Source of the DNA: Microlunatus lacustris | Lineage (GTDB): Bacteria; Actinomycetota; Actinomycetes; Propionibacteriales; Propionibacteriaceae | Assembly (NCBI GenBank): GCA_039527025.1 | Contig: BAAAJN010000013.1 | Location: 1-64,000, forward strand | Reading direction: 5' to 3' | Length of the DNA stretch: 64,000 bases | In this document: positions 6,868 to 15,997 of the stretch, piece by piece | How the letters are laid out: every line of letters starts with the position of its first letter | Numbering within the stretch: position 1 is the first letter of the stretch | Notes under the pieces: model-generated | Told to the model about the DNA's origin: nothing | Databases searched by the model: none | What the model saw: only the letters and a program-made list of their open reading frames with translations | Translations under genes and position numbers: made by a program

Positions 6868-8310
6868 ATGGCAGTCAGAGACGACGCACCGGGCCCGGGT
6901 GGCTCCGCCGCGGACAGCTTCCCCACCAAGACACTCCCGCGCCCTGAGGTGCGGGACCTGCCGGACGCTCCCATCGCCTACCGCAAGCTGATCGGGCCGG
7001 GCATCGTGGCCGCCGGCGTCGGCCTGGCGTCGGGCGAGTTCATCCTCTTCCCCTACATCGCCAGCCAGGTCGGCCTGATCTTCGTCTGGGCGGCGCTCGT
7101 CGGCCTGCTCACCCAGTACTTCATCAACCTGGAGATCGAGCGCTACACGCTGGCCACCGGGGAGACGGCGCTCACCGGGTTCAGCCGGTTCTGGCGGCAC
7201 TGGGGCCTGGTCTTCGCGATCCTGGCCTACTTCGCCAACCTGTGGCCGGGCTGGGCGACCAGCAGCGCAACCCTGGCCTCCTACGTCTTCGGCGGCACTC
7301 CCACCTACATCGCCATCGGCATGCTGGTGGCGATCGGCCTCATCCTGACCCTCGCTCCGGTGGTGTACGTGGCCCTGGAGCGGGCTCAGATGCTCAAGGT
7401 CGCCGCCGTCGTGCTGCTGTTCGTCATCGGGGGGATCGTGGCCGTCGGCGCCGAGGCGTGGGCCGACGCGCCGCAGATCATCACCCGTCCCGGGATCCCG
7501 GTCGAGCAGCTCGGCATCGCCACCCTCCTCGGGGCGCTGGCCTTCGCCGGCGCCGGCGGTGGGCAGAACCTGGTGCAGTCCAACTGGATGCGGGACAAGG
7601 GTTTCGGCATGGGCGAGTACGTGCCCCGGCTGGTCAGCCCGATCACCGGGCAGCCGGAGGCCAAGCCGTCCACCGGTTACATCTTCGAGCCGACCCCGGC
7701 CAACCTCTCCCGCTGGAAGGGCTGGTGGAAGTTCGCCAACATCGAGCAGATCTTCACGTTCGTGCTGATCACGTTCTTCACCATCTTGTTCACCTCGTTG
7801 CTGGCCTACTCCACGGTGTTCGGCCGCGAGGGCCTGGCCAACAACATCAGCTTCATCAGGACCGAGGGCGAGGTGCTGGGCGAGCGCGTCGGGTCGTGGT
7901 TCAAGTACTTCTTCTGGATCATCGGGTCGTTCTCCCTCTTCGCCGCCGCCCTGGGCATCGTGGACTACACGAGCCGGCTGGCGGCGGACGTCATCAAGAC
8001 CAGCTACGCGCGCACGGCCGACGAGTCCAAGATCTACGCCGGTCTCGTGTGGGGCCTGGTGGGCGTCGGCGTCCTCGTGCTGCTCCTGGGCTTCGACCAG
8101 CCGATCGTGCTGCTGGTCATCGCCGCCGTCGTGGGCGGCTTCATGATGTTCATCTACTCCGGGCTGCTGATCCTCATCAACCGCAAGATCCTGCCGGCCC
8201 CGATCCGCATCCGGGGCTACCGCCTGGGGGCCATGATCTGGTCGATCCTGCTGTTCGGGACGCTGTCCTTCCTCACCTTCCGCGACCAGCTGGGCAAGCT
8301 CTTCGGCTGA
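6868..8310 (+). CDS. Nramp-type membrane transporter (atypical)
   Basis: This 480-aa protein has about 11 transmembrane segments after a 45-residue charged N-terminus and follows the Nramp (SLC11) layout. The first membrane helix, 'IGPGIVAAGVGLASGEFILFPYIASQ', lacks the Asp-Pro-Gly-Asn motif that binds divalent metal in classical MntH, and the TM6 region reads 'AGAGGGQNLVQSNWMRDKGFGMG' rather than the Met-Pro-His form. It is therefore probably a divergent Nramp-related carrier whose substrate may not be Mn2+. ATG 6868 is chosen; TAGGCA seven bases upstream suggests a leaderless transcript. It follows the dehydrogenase by 72 bases on the same strand. Confidence 0.8.
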   Translation: MAVRDDAPGPGGSAADSFPTKTLPRPEVRDLPDAPIAYRKLIGPGIVAAGVGLASGEFILFPYIASQVGLIFVWAALVGLLTQYFINLEIERYTLATGETALTGFSRFWRHWGLVFAILAYFANLWPGWATSSATLASYVFGGTPTYIAIGMLVAIGLILTLAPVVYVALERAQMLKVAAVVLLFVIGGIVAVGAEAWADAPQIITRPGIPVEQLGIATLLGALAFAGAGGGQNLVQSNWMRDKGFGMGEYVPRLVSPITGQPEAKPSTGYIFEPTPANLSRWKGWWKFANIEQIFTFVLITFFTILFTSLLAYSTVFGREGLANNISFIRTEGEVLGERVGSWFKYFFWIIGSFSLFAAALGIVDYTSRLAADVIKTSYARTADESKIYAGLVWGLVGVGVLVLLLGFDQPIVLLVIAAVVGGFMMFIYSGLLILINRKILPAPIRIRGYRLGAMIWSILLFGTLSFLTFRDQLGKLFG

Positions 8311-8356
8311 AGCGGGGCCGCCGCCCGCCGTCGTCCGCCCGGCCGGCCGGCGCTGC

Positions 8357-8824
8357 TCAGGCCAGGGGTCCCAGCACCTCGGGGGTGCTGCGGTCGAGGT
8401 GGAGCCCCTCGAGCACGGTGAGGAGCTCGCGCTCCTCGTAGCGGAAGTGTGACTCCATCACCGCGTCGACGCCGTCGAGGTGGCGCAGCAGCGCGGCCGG
8501 GGGCTCGCCCCGCTGGACGGCCTCGGCCAGCAATCCCAGCAGGTGCTCCAGCTGCGCGTGGTCCTGGCGCAAGTAGCCCAGGGTGCCCGCCAGCTGCGGG
8601 TGCGCCTCCTGGAGCGCCGGGAACAATTTGTCGTCCTCGGCCCGGTGGTGCCCGCTCAGGGCGGCGCAGAAGCCCACGCAGTACAGGTGGAGATCACGGC
8701 CGACGACCGGCGCCTCGCCGAGCTCCAAGGCCTCTCGAGCCAGGTCGAGCGCTTCGCGGAGCCGGCTGTGCACTGCGCGCAGCTGTGCCGCCCAGGCGGT
8801 CGCCCGTGGTCGTGCGTCACCCAC
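8357..8824 (-). CDS. hemerythrin HHE-domain protein
   Basis: This 155-aa protein is a single four-helix hemerythrin-like domain. The histidine and acidic ligands are visible as 'HSRL', 'CAALSGHHRAEDDKLFPAL' (about residues 53-71), 'LRQDHAQLEHLL' and 'ESHFRYEERELL'. Such proteins bind a di-iron centre and sense or carry O2 or NO, or repair iron centres. The start is GTG 8824; no ribosome binding site precedes it. A ten-codon frame starting ATG 8849 ends with a TGA just inside the gene, which could provide translational coupling. It converges on the transporter gene, with 46 bases between their stop codons. Confidence 0.8.
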   Translation of the reverse strand: MGDARPRATAWAAQLRAVHSRLREALDLAREALELGEAPVVGRDLHLYCVGFCAALSGHHRAEDDKLFPALQEAHPQLAGTLGYLRQDHAQLEHLLGLLAEAVQRGEPPAALLRHLDGVDAVMESHFRYEERELLTVLEGLHLDRSTPEVLGPLA

Positions 8825-9311
8825 GGGTGACGACGGGGGAGTGGCTCATCGGAGCCCACCTTCCCGGTCCGGCGCCTCCATGCCTGACGTGGTCCGCCAC
8901 CAGCACGCGACGCTGGGGCGACCCTAGCCCCAGCACCGGGGCGGGGGGAAGCAGTCGAGGCGGCTGCGGCGGAGCAGCAGGAACCGGCCGGCGCGCGCGC
9001 CGACCGGTCCTGGTCGCCCGGGCCCGGATCGTCGATCCCCCGATCTCCGTCCAGCACCGTGCCGGCGGGCGTACCGGGACAACGCTAGACGCTTCAACCC
9101 CGACAGGGGAAGAAATTCCAGCGTGGTGTCAAACACAGGACATGTCCACAACTGGACACCGCGGAGGCCCACCACCAGCACCCGGGACGTCCGAGCTGGC
9201 GCAGCCGACCCGGGCGGGAGGTGTGCAGGGAGGGCGCGGGGGCGAGCCCGGACGTCATGGCGGTATCTTCGCGCTCCAGCACCACGACGTGCACCCGATC
9301 CGAGGAGAGCT
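8825..9311. other. intergenic region with palindromic motif
   Basis: This 487-base divergent region separates the hemerythrin gene from the lactonase gene. It holds the palindromic element at 9138-9159. On the minus strand TTGACA (9129-9124) could be a -35 box directed toward the hemerythrin gene. No coding sequence is supported. Confidence 0.45.
9138..9159. promoter_or_regulatory. palindromic motif TGTCCA-CAAC-TGGACA
   Basis: GGACATGTCC (9138-9147) is itself a perfect palindrome and overlaps the stem TGTCCA (9143-9148), loop CAAC, stem TGGACA (9153-9158). Compared with the copy at 3852-3872, 19 of 21 bases match, and the two differences are at positions that pair with each other (T-A becomes A-T). 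The covariation supports a symmetrical binding site or a hairpin. Confidence 0.55.
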
Positions 9312-10208
9312 GTGCCCGCCATGATCCCCGCCCGGTTCGAGGTCCTCGACGACCGCTTCGCCGGTACCGGCGGCGACCGCTTCCTCGAGCAGGTCTTCGA
9401 CCGGGGGCGCTGGCTGGAGGGGCCGGCCTACGCGCCAGCCGGACGGGTGGTGCTGTTCAGCGACATCCCCAACGACCGGGTGCTGCGCTACGACGAGGTG
9501 ACCGGTCGGACCGACGTGTTCCGCACGCCGGCGGACTTCCCGAACGGCCGGACGCTGGACCAGCAGGGCCGGTTCGTCAGCTGCGAGCACGGCGCCCGGC
9601 GGGTCACCCGGCTGGAGCACGACGGCACCGTCACCGTCCTCGCCGACTCCTGGCAGGGCCGGCGGCTCAACAGCCCCAACGACGTCGTCGTCCGCTCGGA
9701 CGGCTCGATATGGTTCACCGATCCCACCTACGGCATCCTCACCGACTACGAGGGCCACCAGGCGACATCGGAGATCGGCGCCCGCCACGTGTACCGGCTG
9801 GGCCCCGACGGCGGGGAGCCGGAGGTGGTGGCGGACGACTTCAGCCAGCCGAACGGACTGGCCTTCTCCCCCGACGAGCGGCACCTCTACGTGGTGGACA
9901 GCGACCGGCACACCATCCGGCTCTTCGACGTCGAGGGCGCAGGTCTGCGCGGCGGTGCCGTCTGGGCCGCCGACGACCTCGGCTACGACGGGCTCCGCTT
10001 CGACGACCAGGGCCGGCTCTGGGGTGCCGCCCAGGACGGCGTGCACTGCTACCACCCGGACGGGACGCTGCTGGGCAAGCTGCTGGTGCCCGAGATCGTG
10101 GCCAACCTGGAGTTCGGCGGCCCGCAGCGCAACCAGCTCTACCTGACGGCGACGACCTCGCTGTACACGCTGCGGGTCAACTTCCGCGGCGCGCGTCTCC
10201 CGCGCTGA
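9312..10208 (+). CDS. SMP-30/gluconolactonase family protein
   Basis: This 298-aa six-bladed beta-propeller hydrolase would open sugar lactones such as gluconolactone, in the cytoplasm as no signal peptide is seen. Metal ligands typical of the family are present: Glu in 'WLEGPAY', Asn in 'LNSPNDVVV' (about residue 120) and 'SQPNGLAFSPDERHLYVVDS', and Asp in 'GYDGLRFDDQGRLW'. The start is either GTG 9312, four bases after GAGGAGAG, or ATG 9321 (MIPARFEVL); I prefer 9312 by spacing. The last 32 bases overlap the 3' end of the convergent glycosyltransferase gene. Confidence 0.85.
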   Translation: MPAMIPARFEVLDDRFAGTGGDRFLEQVFDRGRWLEGPAYAPAGRVVLFSDIPNDRVLRYDEVTGRTDVFRTPADFPNGRTLDQQGRFVSCEHGARRVTRLEHDGTVTVLADSWQGRRLNSPNDVVVRSDGSIWFTDPTYGILTDYEGHQATSEIGARHVYRLGPDGGEPEVVADDFSQPNGLAFSPDERHLYVVDSDRHTIRLFDVEGAGLRGGAVWAADDLGYDGLRFDDQGRLWGAAQDGVHCYHPDGTLLGKLLVPEIVANLEFGGPQRNQLYLTATTSLYTLRVNFRGARLPR

Positions 10209-11421
10209 CCGCGGCCGGGGCCGCCGACACCGCGGTCTCCCGGCGGCCGGCGACCACGACGCCGCCGACCAGCAGCGCGATACCCAGCACCGCCGTGGTG
10301 GAGGCCAGCACGTGCTGGGCTGCGGTCCACTGCAGCTCGACGTCGGCGCCGTTGGGCAGTCGGCGGAACGGTGAGGCGACGACCCAGCCGACGAACAGCC
10401 AGCCCAGCGCGGCGAACCACCCGGGCAGCGGGGCCAGCGGGCCACCCTCGGCGTCCCGGCCGCGGCTGTGCTGGACCAGGCAGAGGGCCAGCGGGACCAC
10501 CCACACGAAGTGGTGCAGCCAGGAGACCGGCGAGGCGAGCAGGCTGGCCACCCCGCACAGGGTGACGGCCAGCGCCACGTCCCCGCGGCGGTACCAGCGG
10601 TACCCGGCCCAGACGCCGAGCGCGGCGACCAGCGCCGAGAGGGCCAGGCCGAGGGCGGCGGGGCCGCTGCCCAGACCGAGCACCCGGACGACGTCGGCCA
10701 TCACCGACTGGTTGGTGTAGTAGATGATGCTGCCGCCGAGGCCGGTGTCGCCGTGCGCGAGCCGGCCCCAGAAGCCGAGGGAGGCGCGCGGCGCGACGAC
10801 GGCGCTGGCCAGCGTGACCACCAGGCCGGTGACCACGGCCGTCCAGAACGCCCGCGTGCGGCGGACCACCAGCAGCTGGACCACGACGAGGGCCGGGGTC
10901 AGCTTGACCGCCGCGGCCAGCGCGGTCAGCGCGCCCTCGGGCAGCAGCCGGCGCCGCCAGACCCGCGGCCCGGGCACCAGGTCCAGCACCACCAGGGCGA
11001 CGAGGAAGATGCCCAGCTGGCCGAAGGCCAGGGTCTCGGTGACCGGCTCGACGAACCAGACGCTCGCCGTCCCCACCAGGCTCAGCACCCAGCCGCGGAG
11101 CCCGAAACGGTGCAGCACGGCGAGCAGGGCGAGCACCCCCGCGACGGTCCAGCCGACCTGCACCAGCGCGGTCGGGAGCAGGGCCAGCGGCACGGCCAGC
11201 ACCGCGGCGAACGGTGGGTAGAGGAACTGCAGGGAGCCGGGCAGGGTGTAGAAGTCGCCGCCCTGCAGCAGCACGGTGCCCGCCCGGCGGTAGACGTCCA
11301 GGTCGACCATGATCGGGCGCCAGGGGACGAAGCGGCCCCCGCCGAAGGTGGTGGCGGCGACGTAGAGCCCGACGAGCACGGGCAGCAGGCAGACGGCGAC
11401 GCCGCGCAACGTGCGGCTCAC
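10177..11421 (-). CDS. GT87-like polyprenyl-phosphomannose-type mannosyltransferase
   Basis: This 414-aa polytopic membrane protein has about 10-11 hydrophobic segments and the GT87/DUF2029 start 'VDLDVYRRAGTVLLQGGDFYT', with the conserved Asp in the first periplasmic loop, followed by 'FLYPPFAAVLAVPLALLP' and 'KLTPALVVVQLL'. In mycobacteria relatives add mannose to lipomannan and phosphatidylinositol mannosides from polyprenyl phosphomannose, on the outer face of the membrane. The GTG start at 11421 overlaps the upstream HAD stop codon as GTGA, so the two are translationally coupled. It is the last gene of a three-gene operon. Confidence 0.8.
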   Translation of the reverse strand: MSRTLRGVAVCLLPVLVGLYVAATTFGGGRFVPWRPIMVDLDVYRRAGTVLLQGGDFYTLPGSLQFLYPPFAAVLAVPLALLPTALVQVGWTVAGVLALLAVLHRFGLRGWVLSLVGTASVWFVEPVTETLAFGQLGIFLVALVVLDLVPGPRVWRRRLLPEGALTALAAAVKLTPALVVVQLLVVRRTRAFWTAVVTGLVVTLASAVVAPRASLGFWGRLAHGDTGLGGSIIYYTNQSVMADVVRVLGLGSGPAALGLALSALVAALGVWAGYRWYRRGDVALAVTLCGVASLLASPVSWLHHFVWVVPLALCLVQHSRGRDAEGGPLAPLPGWFAALGWLFVGWVVASPFRRLPNGADVELQWTAAQHVLASTTAVLGIALLVGGVVVAGRRETAVSAAPAAVSAGDARRGS

Positions 11422-12290
11422 GACGTGCGAGAGGGCTCGGTGCCGGCGTCCTGCTGCGCCCGGGCGACCCAGTCCAGAATCGTCCGGCCGACCCCGGACT
11501 CGACGTTGGCCGGCACCACCCGGTAGGGCCCCTCCAGCAGCACCGGGTGCGCGTTGGCCACGACGTGCGGGAGACCGGCCCAGCTGAGCATGGCGACGTC
11601 GTTCGGCATGTCCCCGAAGGCGGCCACGTCGACGGCCTCGATGTCCAGCCGGGCGCAGCAGCGCGCCAGCATCGACGCCTTGCTGACCCCGGGCCCGCTG
11701 AGCTCGACCAGGCCGATGCCGGGGTTGGCGGAGTGGGTGACGGTCAAGGTGTCGCCGACGACGGTGCGGACCTCGGCGAGCAGCTGGTCGGCGTCCAGCG
11801 CCCTGCTCTGCACCAGCATCTTGACGAAGGGCTCGGCGTGCGCGATCTCCTGGGCGGGGCCGGTGAACAGGGCGGGGTCCACCCGCGGGTCGGACCGCCA
11901 GACGTGGTAGCCCGGTTCGTGGCCGAAGCGCGTGCCGGTCTCGAAGGCGAAGGCGGCATCCGGGACGGCGTGCCGCACCGCCTCCACCGCTCCGAGCGCG
12001 ACGTGCGGGTCGACGCACACCTGGTCCAGGAGCTCACCCGTCCCGAGGTCGTAGAGCACGGCCCCGTTGCTGGCGATGACGGTGGGGTGGGTACCGGGCA
12101 GGTCGCGGATCACGTCGAGCCAGCGGACCGGGCGCCCGGTGGCGAAGAGCACCAGGATGCCGGCCCGTTGGGCGGCCAGCACCGCGGCCCGGTTCTGCTC
12201 GCTGACGGTGCCGTCCGGGGAGAGGAAGGTGCCGTCCATGTCGCTGACGACCAGGCGCGGCACCCGGTCCGCGTGCGCGGCGGGGCTCAC
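11418..12290 (-). CDS. HAD-superfamily phosphatase (Cof type)
   Basis: This 290-aa cytoplasmic phosphatase has HAD motif I as DMDGT at residues 17-21, motif II in 'LVLFATGRP', the C2-type cap (residues about 90-190), the conserved lysine in 'GPGVSKASML', and motif IV 'FGDMPNDVAML' near residue 230. Cof-type enzymes dephosphorylate sugar phosphates and flavin precursors; the substrate here is unknown. Its start overlaps the stop codon of the upstream Pro-rich membrane protein, and its stop overlaps the start of the GT87-like gene, so all three are coupled. A role with the glycosyltransferase in envelope glycan metabolism is possible but only inferred. Confidence 0.85.
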   Translation of the reverse strand: MSPAAHADRVPRLVVSDMDGTFLSPDGTVSEQNRAAVLAAQRAGILVLFATGRPVRWLDVIRDLPGTHPTVIASNGAVLYDLGTGELLDQVCVDPHVALGAVEAVRHAVPDAAFAFETGTRFGHEPGYHVWRSDPRVDPALFTGPAQEIAHAEPFVKMLVQSRALDADQLLAEVRTVVGDTLTVTHSANPGIGLVELSGPGVSKASMLARCCARLDIEAVDVAAFGDMPNDVAMLSWAGLPHVVANAHPVLLEGPYRVVPANVESGVGRTILDWVARAQQDAGTEPSRTS

Positions 12291-13414
12291 AGCCGCGACC
12301 GCGGGGACGGGCTGCCGGGCTCACCGGACGGGGCCGGGGTGCCCCCGCCCCCGCCCCCGGACTCGGTGGCCGACGGCGCCGGGGAGGGCGACTCGGCTGA
12401 TTCCGTGCCGGATGGCGACGGCTCGGCGGACTCCGACCCGCTGGGGGAGGGGGACCCGGAGCCCGACTCCGAGCCGGACGGGGAGGGTGACCCCGACTCC
12501 GGGGAGGGCGACCCGGACTGCGGCGAGGGGGACCCCGACTGCGGCGACGGCTCACCGGACTGGGGCGACGGGGAGCTGGAGGCCGGGGGCGGGCTGCCGG
12601 ACTGGCCGGTGGGCGGCGGTGGCGTCTGCGGCGGCTGGTTGCGGAAGATGAGGATGGCGATCAGCACGGCCAGCGCGGCCAGCAGCAGCATCAGCAGCCA
12701 GGAGACCAGGATGGTCCGCCAGCCAGCGCGGTCGTAGCGGCCGGGCCAGGGCAGCGGCCACAGCCGGGCCAGACCGGGACGGACCCGGTCGATCCAGTAG
12801 TGCTGGTAGTCCGGACCGGACGCCGCCCCCTGCGGTGGCAGGCTGGCGATCTCGACCTCGTCGAGCATCCGCCGGGCGCGATCGGCGGCAGCGGGGGAGC
12901 CGTCGTGGGCGAGCGCCACCCAGGGCGCCACCAGGGCGGCGTCGGGCGGCACCGGGCCGTCGCGGTCGGGTCGGTACTTCCGCCCCAGCCGCCCGGTGTC
13001 CTGGCCGTGGCCGCCGCGGGCGAGCACGTCGTCGATGTGCAGGCCGTTGACCACGCCGGCCAGCCGGTCCCGGGCGGCCGCGTCCGCCGTGGCGCCCTCC
13101 GACAGCAGCACCACCAGCGCGGGGGTGTCGTCCGGGTCGTGCGCGGTGTAGACCACGCCCGCCGGGGTGGCGTGCAACCGGGCGTCGAGCCAGTACGTCC
13201 CGACCCGGGGCGGGTCCGACTCCAGGACCGGGCTGAGCGGCACGTAGCCGTCGTCGTCCAGGGGCTCGGTGGGCCAGGGGTCGTCGTCCGGCGGAAGCGG
13301 GGGGACGGGCGGGCCGTAGCCACCGGGTCCGGAGCCGCCGGGGCTGCTCGAGGGGGGCCCGGGCTGCTGCGCGGGGCCGTCGGGGGACGGCGCTGGCGGC
13401 TCGGGCGTCGACAT
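12287..13414 (-). CDS. membrane protein with Pro/Ser-rich exported tail
   Basis: This 375-aa protein has an acidic, Pro-rich N-terminal region (residues 1-65), a globular cytoplasmic domain of about 170 residues without a recognised family, one transmembrane helix (WLLMLLLAALAVLIAILIF, about residues 240-260) and a 110-residue tail built of degenerate G-S-P-S-P-[QES]-S-G repeats. The repeats make this DNA strongly repetitive (12300-12600). The globular part may degrade or bind something, but no motif shows what. It is the first gene of the operon with the HAD phosphatase and the GT87-like enzyme. The ATG at 13414 has GGGGA upstream. Divergent from the moxR operon. Confidence 0.75.
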   Translation of the reverse strand: MSTPEPPAPSPDGPAQQPGPPSSSPGGSGPGGYGPPVPPLPPDDDPWPTEPLDDDGYVPLSPVLESDPPRVGTYWLDARLHATPAGVVYTAHDPDDTPALVVLLSEGATADAAARDRLAGVVNGLHIDDVLARGGHGQDTGRLGRKYRPDRDGPVPPDAALVAPWVALAHDGSPAAADRARRMLDEVEIASLPPQGAASGPDYQHYWIDRVRPGLARLWPLPWPGRYDRAGWRTILVSWLLMLLLAALAVLIAILIFRNQPPQTPPPPTGQSGSPPPASSSPSPQSGEPSPQSGSPSPQSGSPSPESGSPSPSGSESGSGSPSPSGSESAEPSPSGTESAESPSPAPSATESGGGGGGTPAPSGEPGSPSPRSRL

Positions 13415-13645
13415 CGGTCCCCATCAGATCACGGCGGCACGGCCCGCCGGGGACCGTCGCGCCACGGACGGTGGCGTCGGGGAAGTCTATTCGTCGGGGA
13501 AGGCCGTCCCGGCCGCTCGCACCCGGCCGCCCTCGGGGGCGCGCGTCTGCCCCCAGGGGGTGGTTGGGTCGGTCTGCGAGAATGGCCGGGTTGCCGCCCG
13601 AGGCCACCGCGCACCACCGGGCCCCGATCCCCACAGGAGCAGTGA

Positions 13646-14851
<1,206 letters not shown>

Positions 14852-14859
14852 GCGGGCCG

Positions 14860-15981
14860 GTGTCGAGCAACGTCGCGGGCCAGGCGGGCTTCCCGCCGCC
14901 CCCCACCGGTCGACCCGCGGGGCCGGGTGGGGCACCCGTGCTGCGCCCGCCGTCGGACCTCGAGCAGTCGCACGGGGCCGTGGCCTCGGTGCTCGGCGAG
15001 CCGACCCGGGCGACGATCCCGCTCAACAAGCTCGCGCCCGAGGCCGCCCTGCGCCGGCTCGAGCTGACCATCGTCCGTCGGCTCGAGGGCTACCTGCACG
15101 GCGACCACCTCGGACTGCTGCCCGGGCCGGGCTCGGAGACCAACGACGCCCGTGCCTACATCGCCGGCGAGGACGACGTCCGCAAGATCGACTGGGCGGT
15201 CACCGCCCGCACCACCGTGCCCTACGTCCGCGACACCATGTCCGACCGCGAGCTCGAGGTCTGGGCCCTGCTCGACGTCACGCCGTCGATGAACTGGGGG
15301 ACCGAAGGCGTCACCAAGCGTGACCTCGGCATCGCTGCCATCGCCACCATCGGCTTCCTCAGCCAGAAGATGGGCGACCGGTTCGGTGGCTACGTGATGC
15401 GCCCCGACTCGCTGCGCCGGCTGCCGGCCCGTTCCGGCCGCTCCGCTCTCTACGGCTTGCTCCGCTCCATGCTCACCGAGCCCTTCGTACCCGACCACGC
15501 GAGCGGGTCGATGTCGCTGACCGCGGGCGTCGAGCAGCTCTCCCGCACCCAGCGGCGGCGCGGGCTGCGCGTCGTCGTCTCCGACTTCCTGACTCCCGGT
15601 GACCACGAGCTGGACCCGAACGTGGAGCCGGAGTGGGAGCGCTCGATGCGCCGGCTGGGGGTGCGCAACCAGGTGCTGGCCGTCGAGGTGGTCGACCGGC
15701 GCGAGGTCGAGTTCCCCGACGTCGGGGACATGCTGATCCGCGACCCGGAGACCGACTTCGAGCGCTACGTCAACACCGCCGACCCCGACGCGCGGGCGCG
15801 GATGGACGCCGCCAGCGCCGCCCAGCGGGAACGAATCCGGATCGCGCTTCGTCGTGCTGGTGTCGGCCACATCCAGCTGCGCACCGACAAGGACTGGGTA
15901 ACCGACATCGCCCGGTTCGTGCTGGCCTACCGCCGCGTGGCGAGCATGCTCCACGCACCGCCCCAGGGAGTGACGAAGTGA
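14860..15981 (+). CDS. DUF58 domain protein
   Basis: This 373-aa protein has a Pro-rich start (residues 1-45) and then the DUF58 core: 'LLPGPGSETNDARAYIAGEDDVRKIDWAVTARTTVPYVRD', 'ELEVWALLDVTPSMNWGT' (a VWA-like metal site, Asp-x-Thr-x-Ser) and 'GLRVVVSDFLTPGD'. DUF58 proteins are predicted partners of MoxR ATPases. The GTG start at 14860 lies eight bases after the moxR stop; earlier codons in the same frame are inside moxR and are not used. No membrane helix is present, in contrast with many DUF58 proteins. Confidence 0.88.
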   Translation: MSSNVAGQAGFPPPPTGRPAGPGGAPVLRPPSDLEQSHGAVASVLGEPTRATIPLNKLAPEAALRRLELTIVRRLEGYLHGDHLGLLPGPGSETNDARAYIAGEDDVRKIDWAVTARTTVPYVRDTMSDRELEVWALLDVTPSMNWGTEGVTKRDLGIAAIATIGFLSQKMGDRFGGYVMRPDSLRRLPARSGRSALYGLLRSMLTEPFVPDHASGSMSLTAGVEQLSRTQRRRGLRVVVSDFLTPGDHELDPNVEPEWERSMRRLGVRNQVLAVEVVDRREVEFPDVGDMLIRDPETDFERYVNTADPDARARMDAASAAQRERIRIALRRAGVGHIQLRTDKDWVTDIARFVLAYRRVASMLHAPPQGVTK

Positions 15982-15997
15982 ACCGCCGGAGCACGAC

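Noticed and set aside
9141..9151. DnaA box (TTGTCCACA-like) at ATGTCCACA
   Set aside because: It is a single site with a mismatch, no cluster and no dnaA/dnaN nearby; the palindrome with a second copy at 3852 explains the bases better.
9123..9311. N-terminal extension of the lactonase to 9123
   Set aside because: The extra residues are low-complexity and cross the palindromic control motif; a ribosome binding site lies directly before 9312.
12300..12600. CRISPR-like or tandem DNA repeat
   Set aside because: The periodicity comes from codons of the Ser/Pro-rich tail; units vary in length and there are no spacers.
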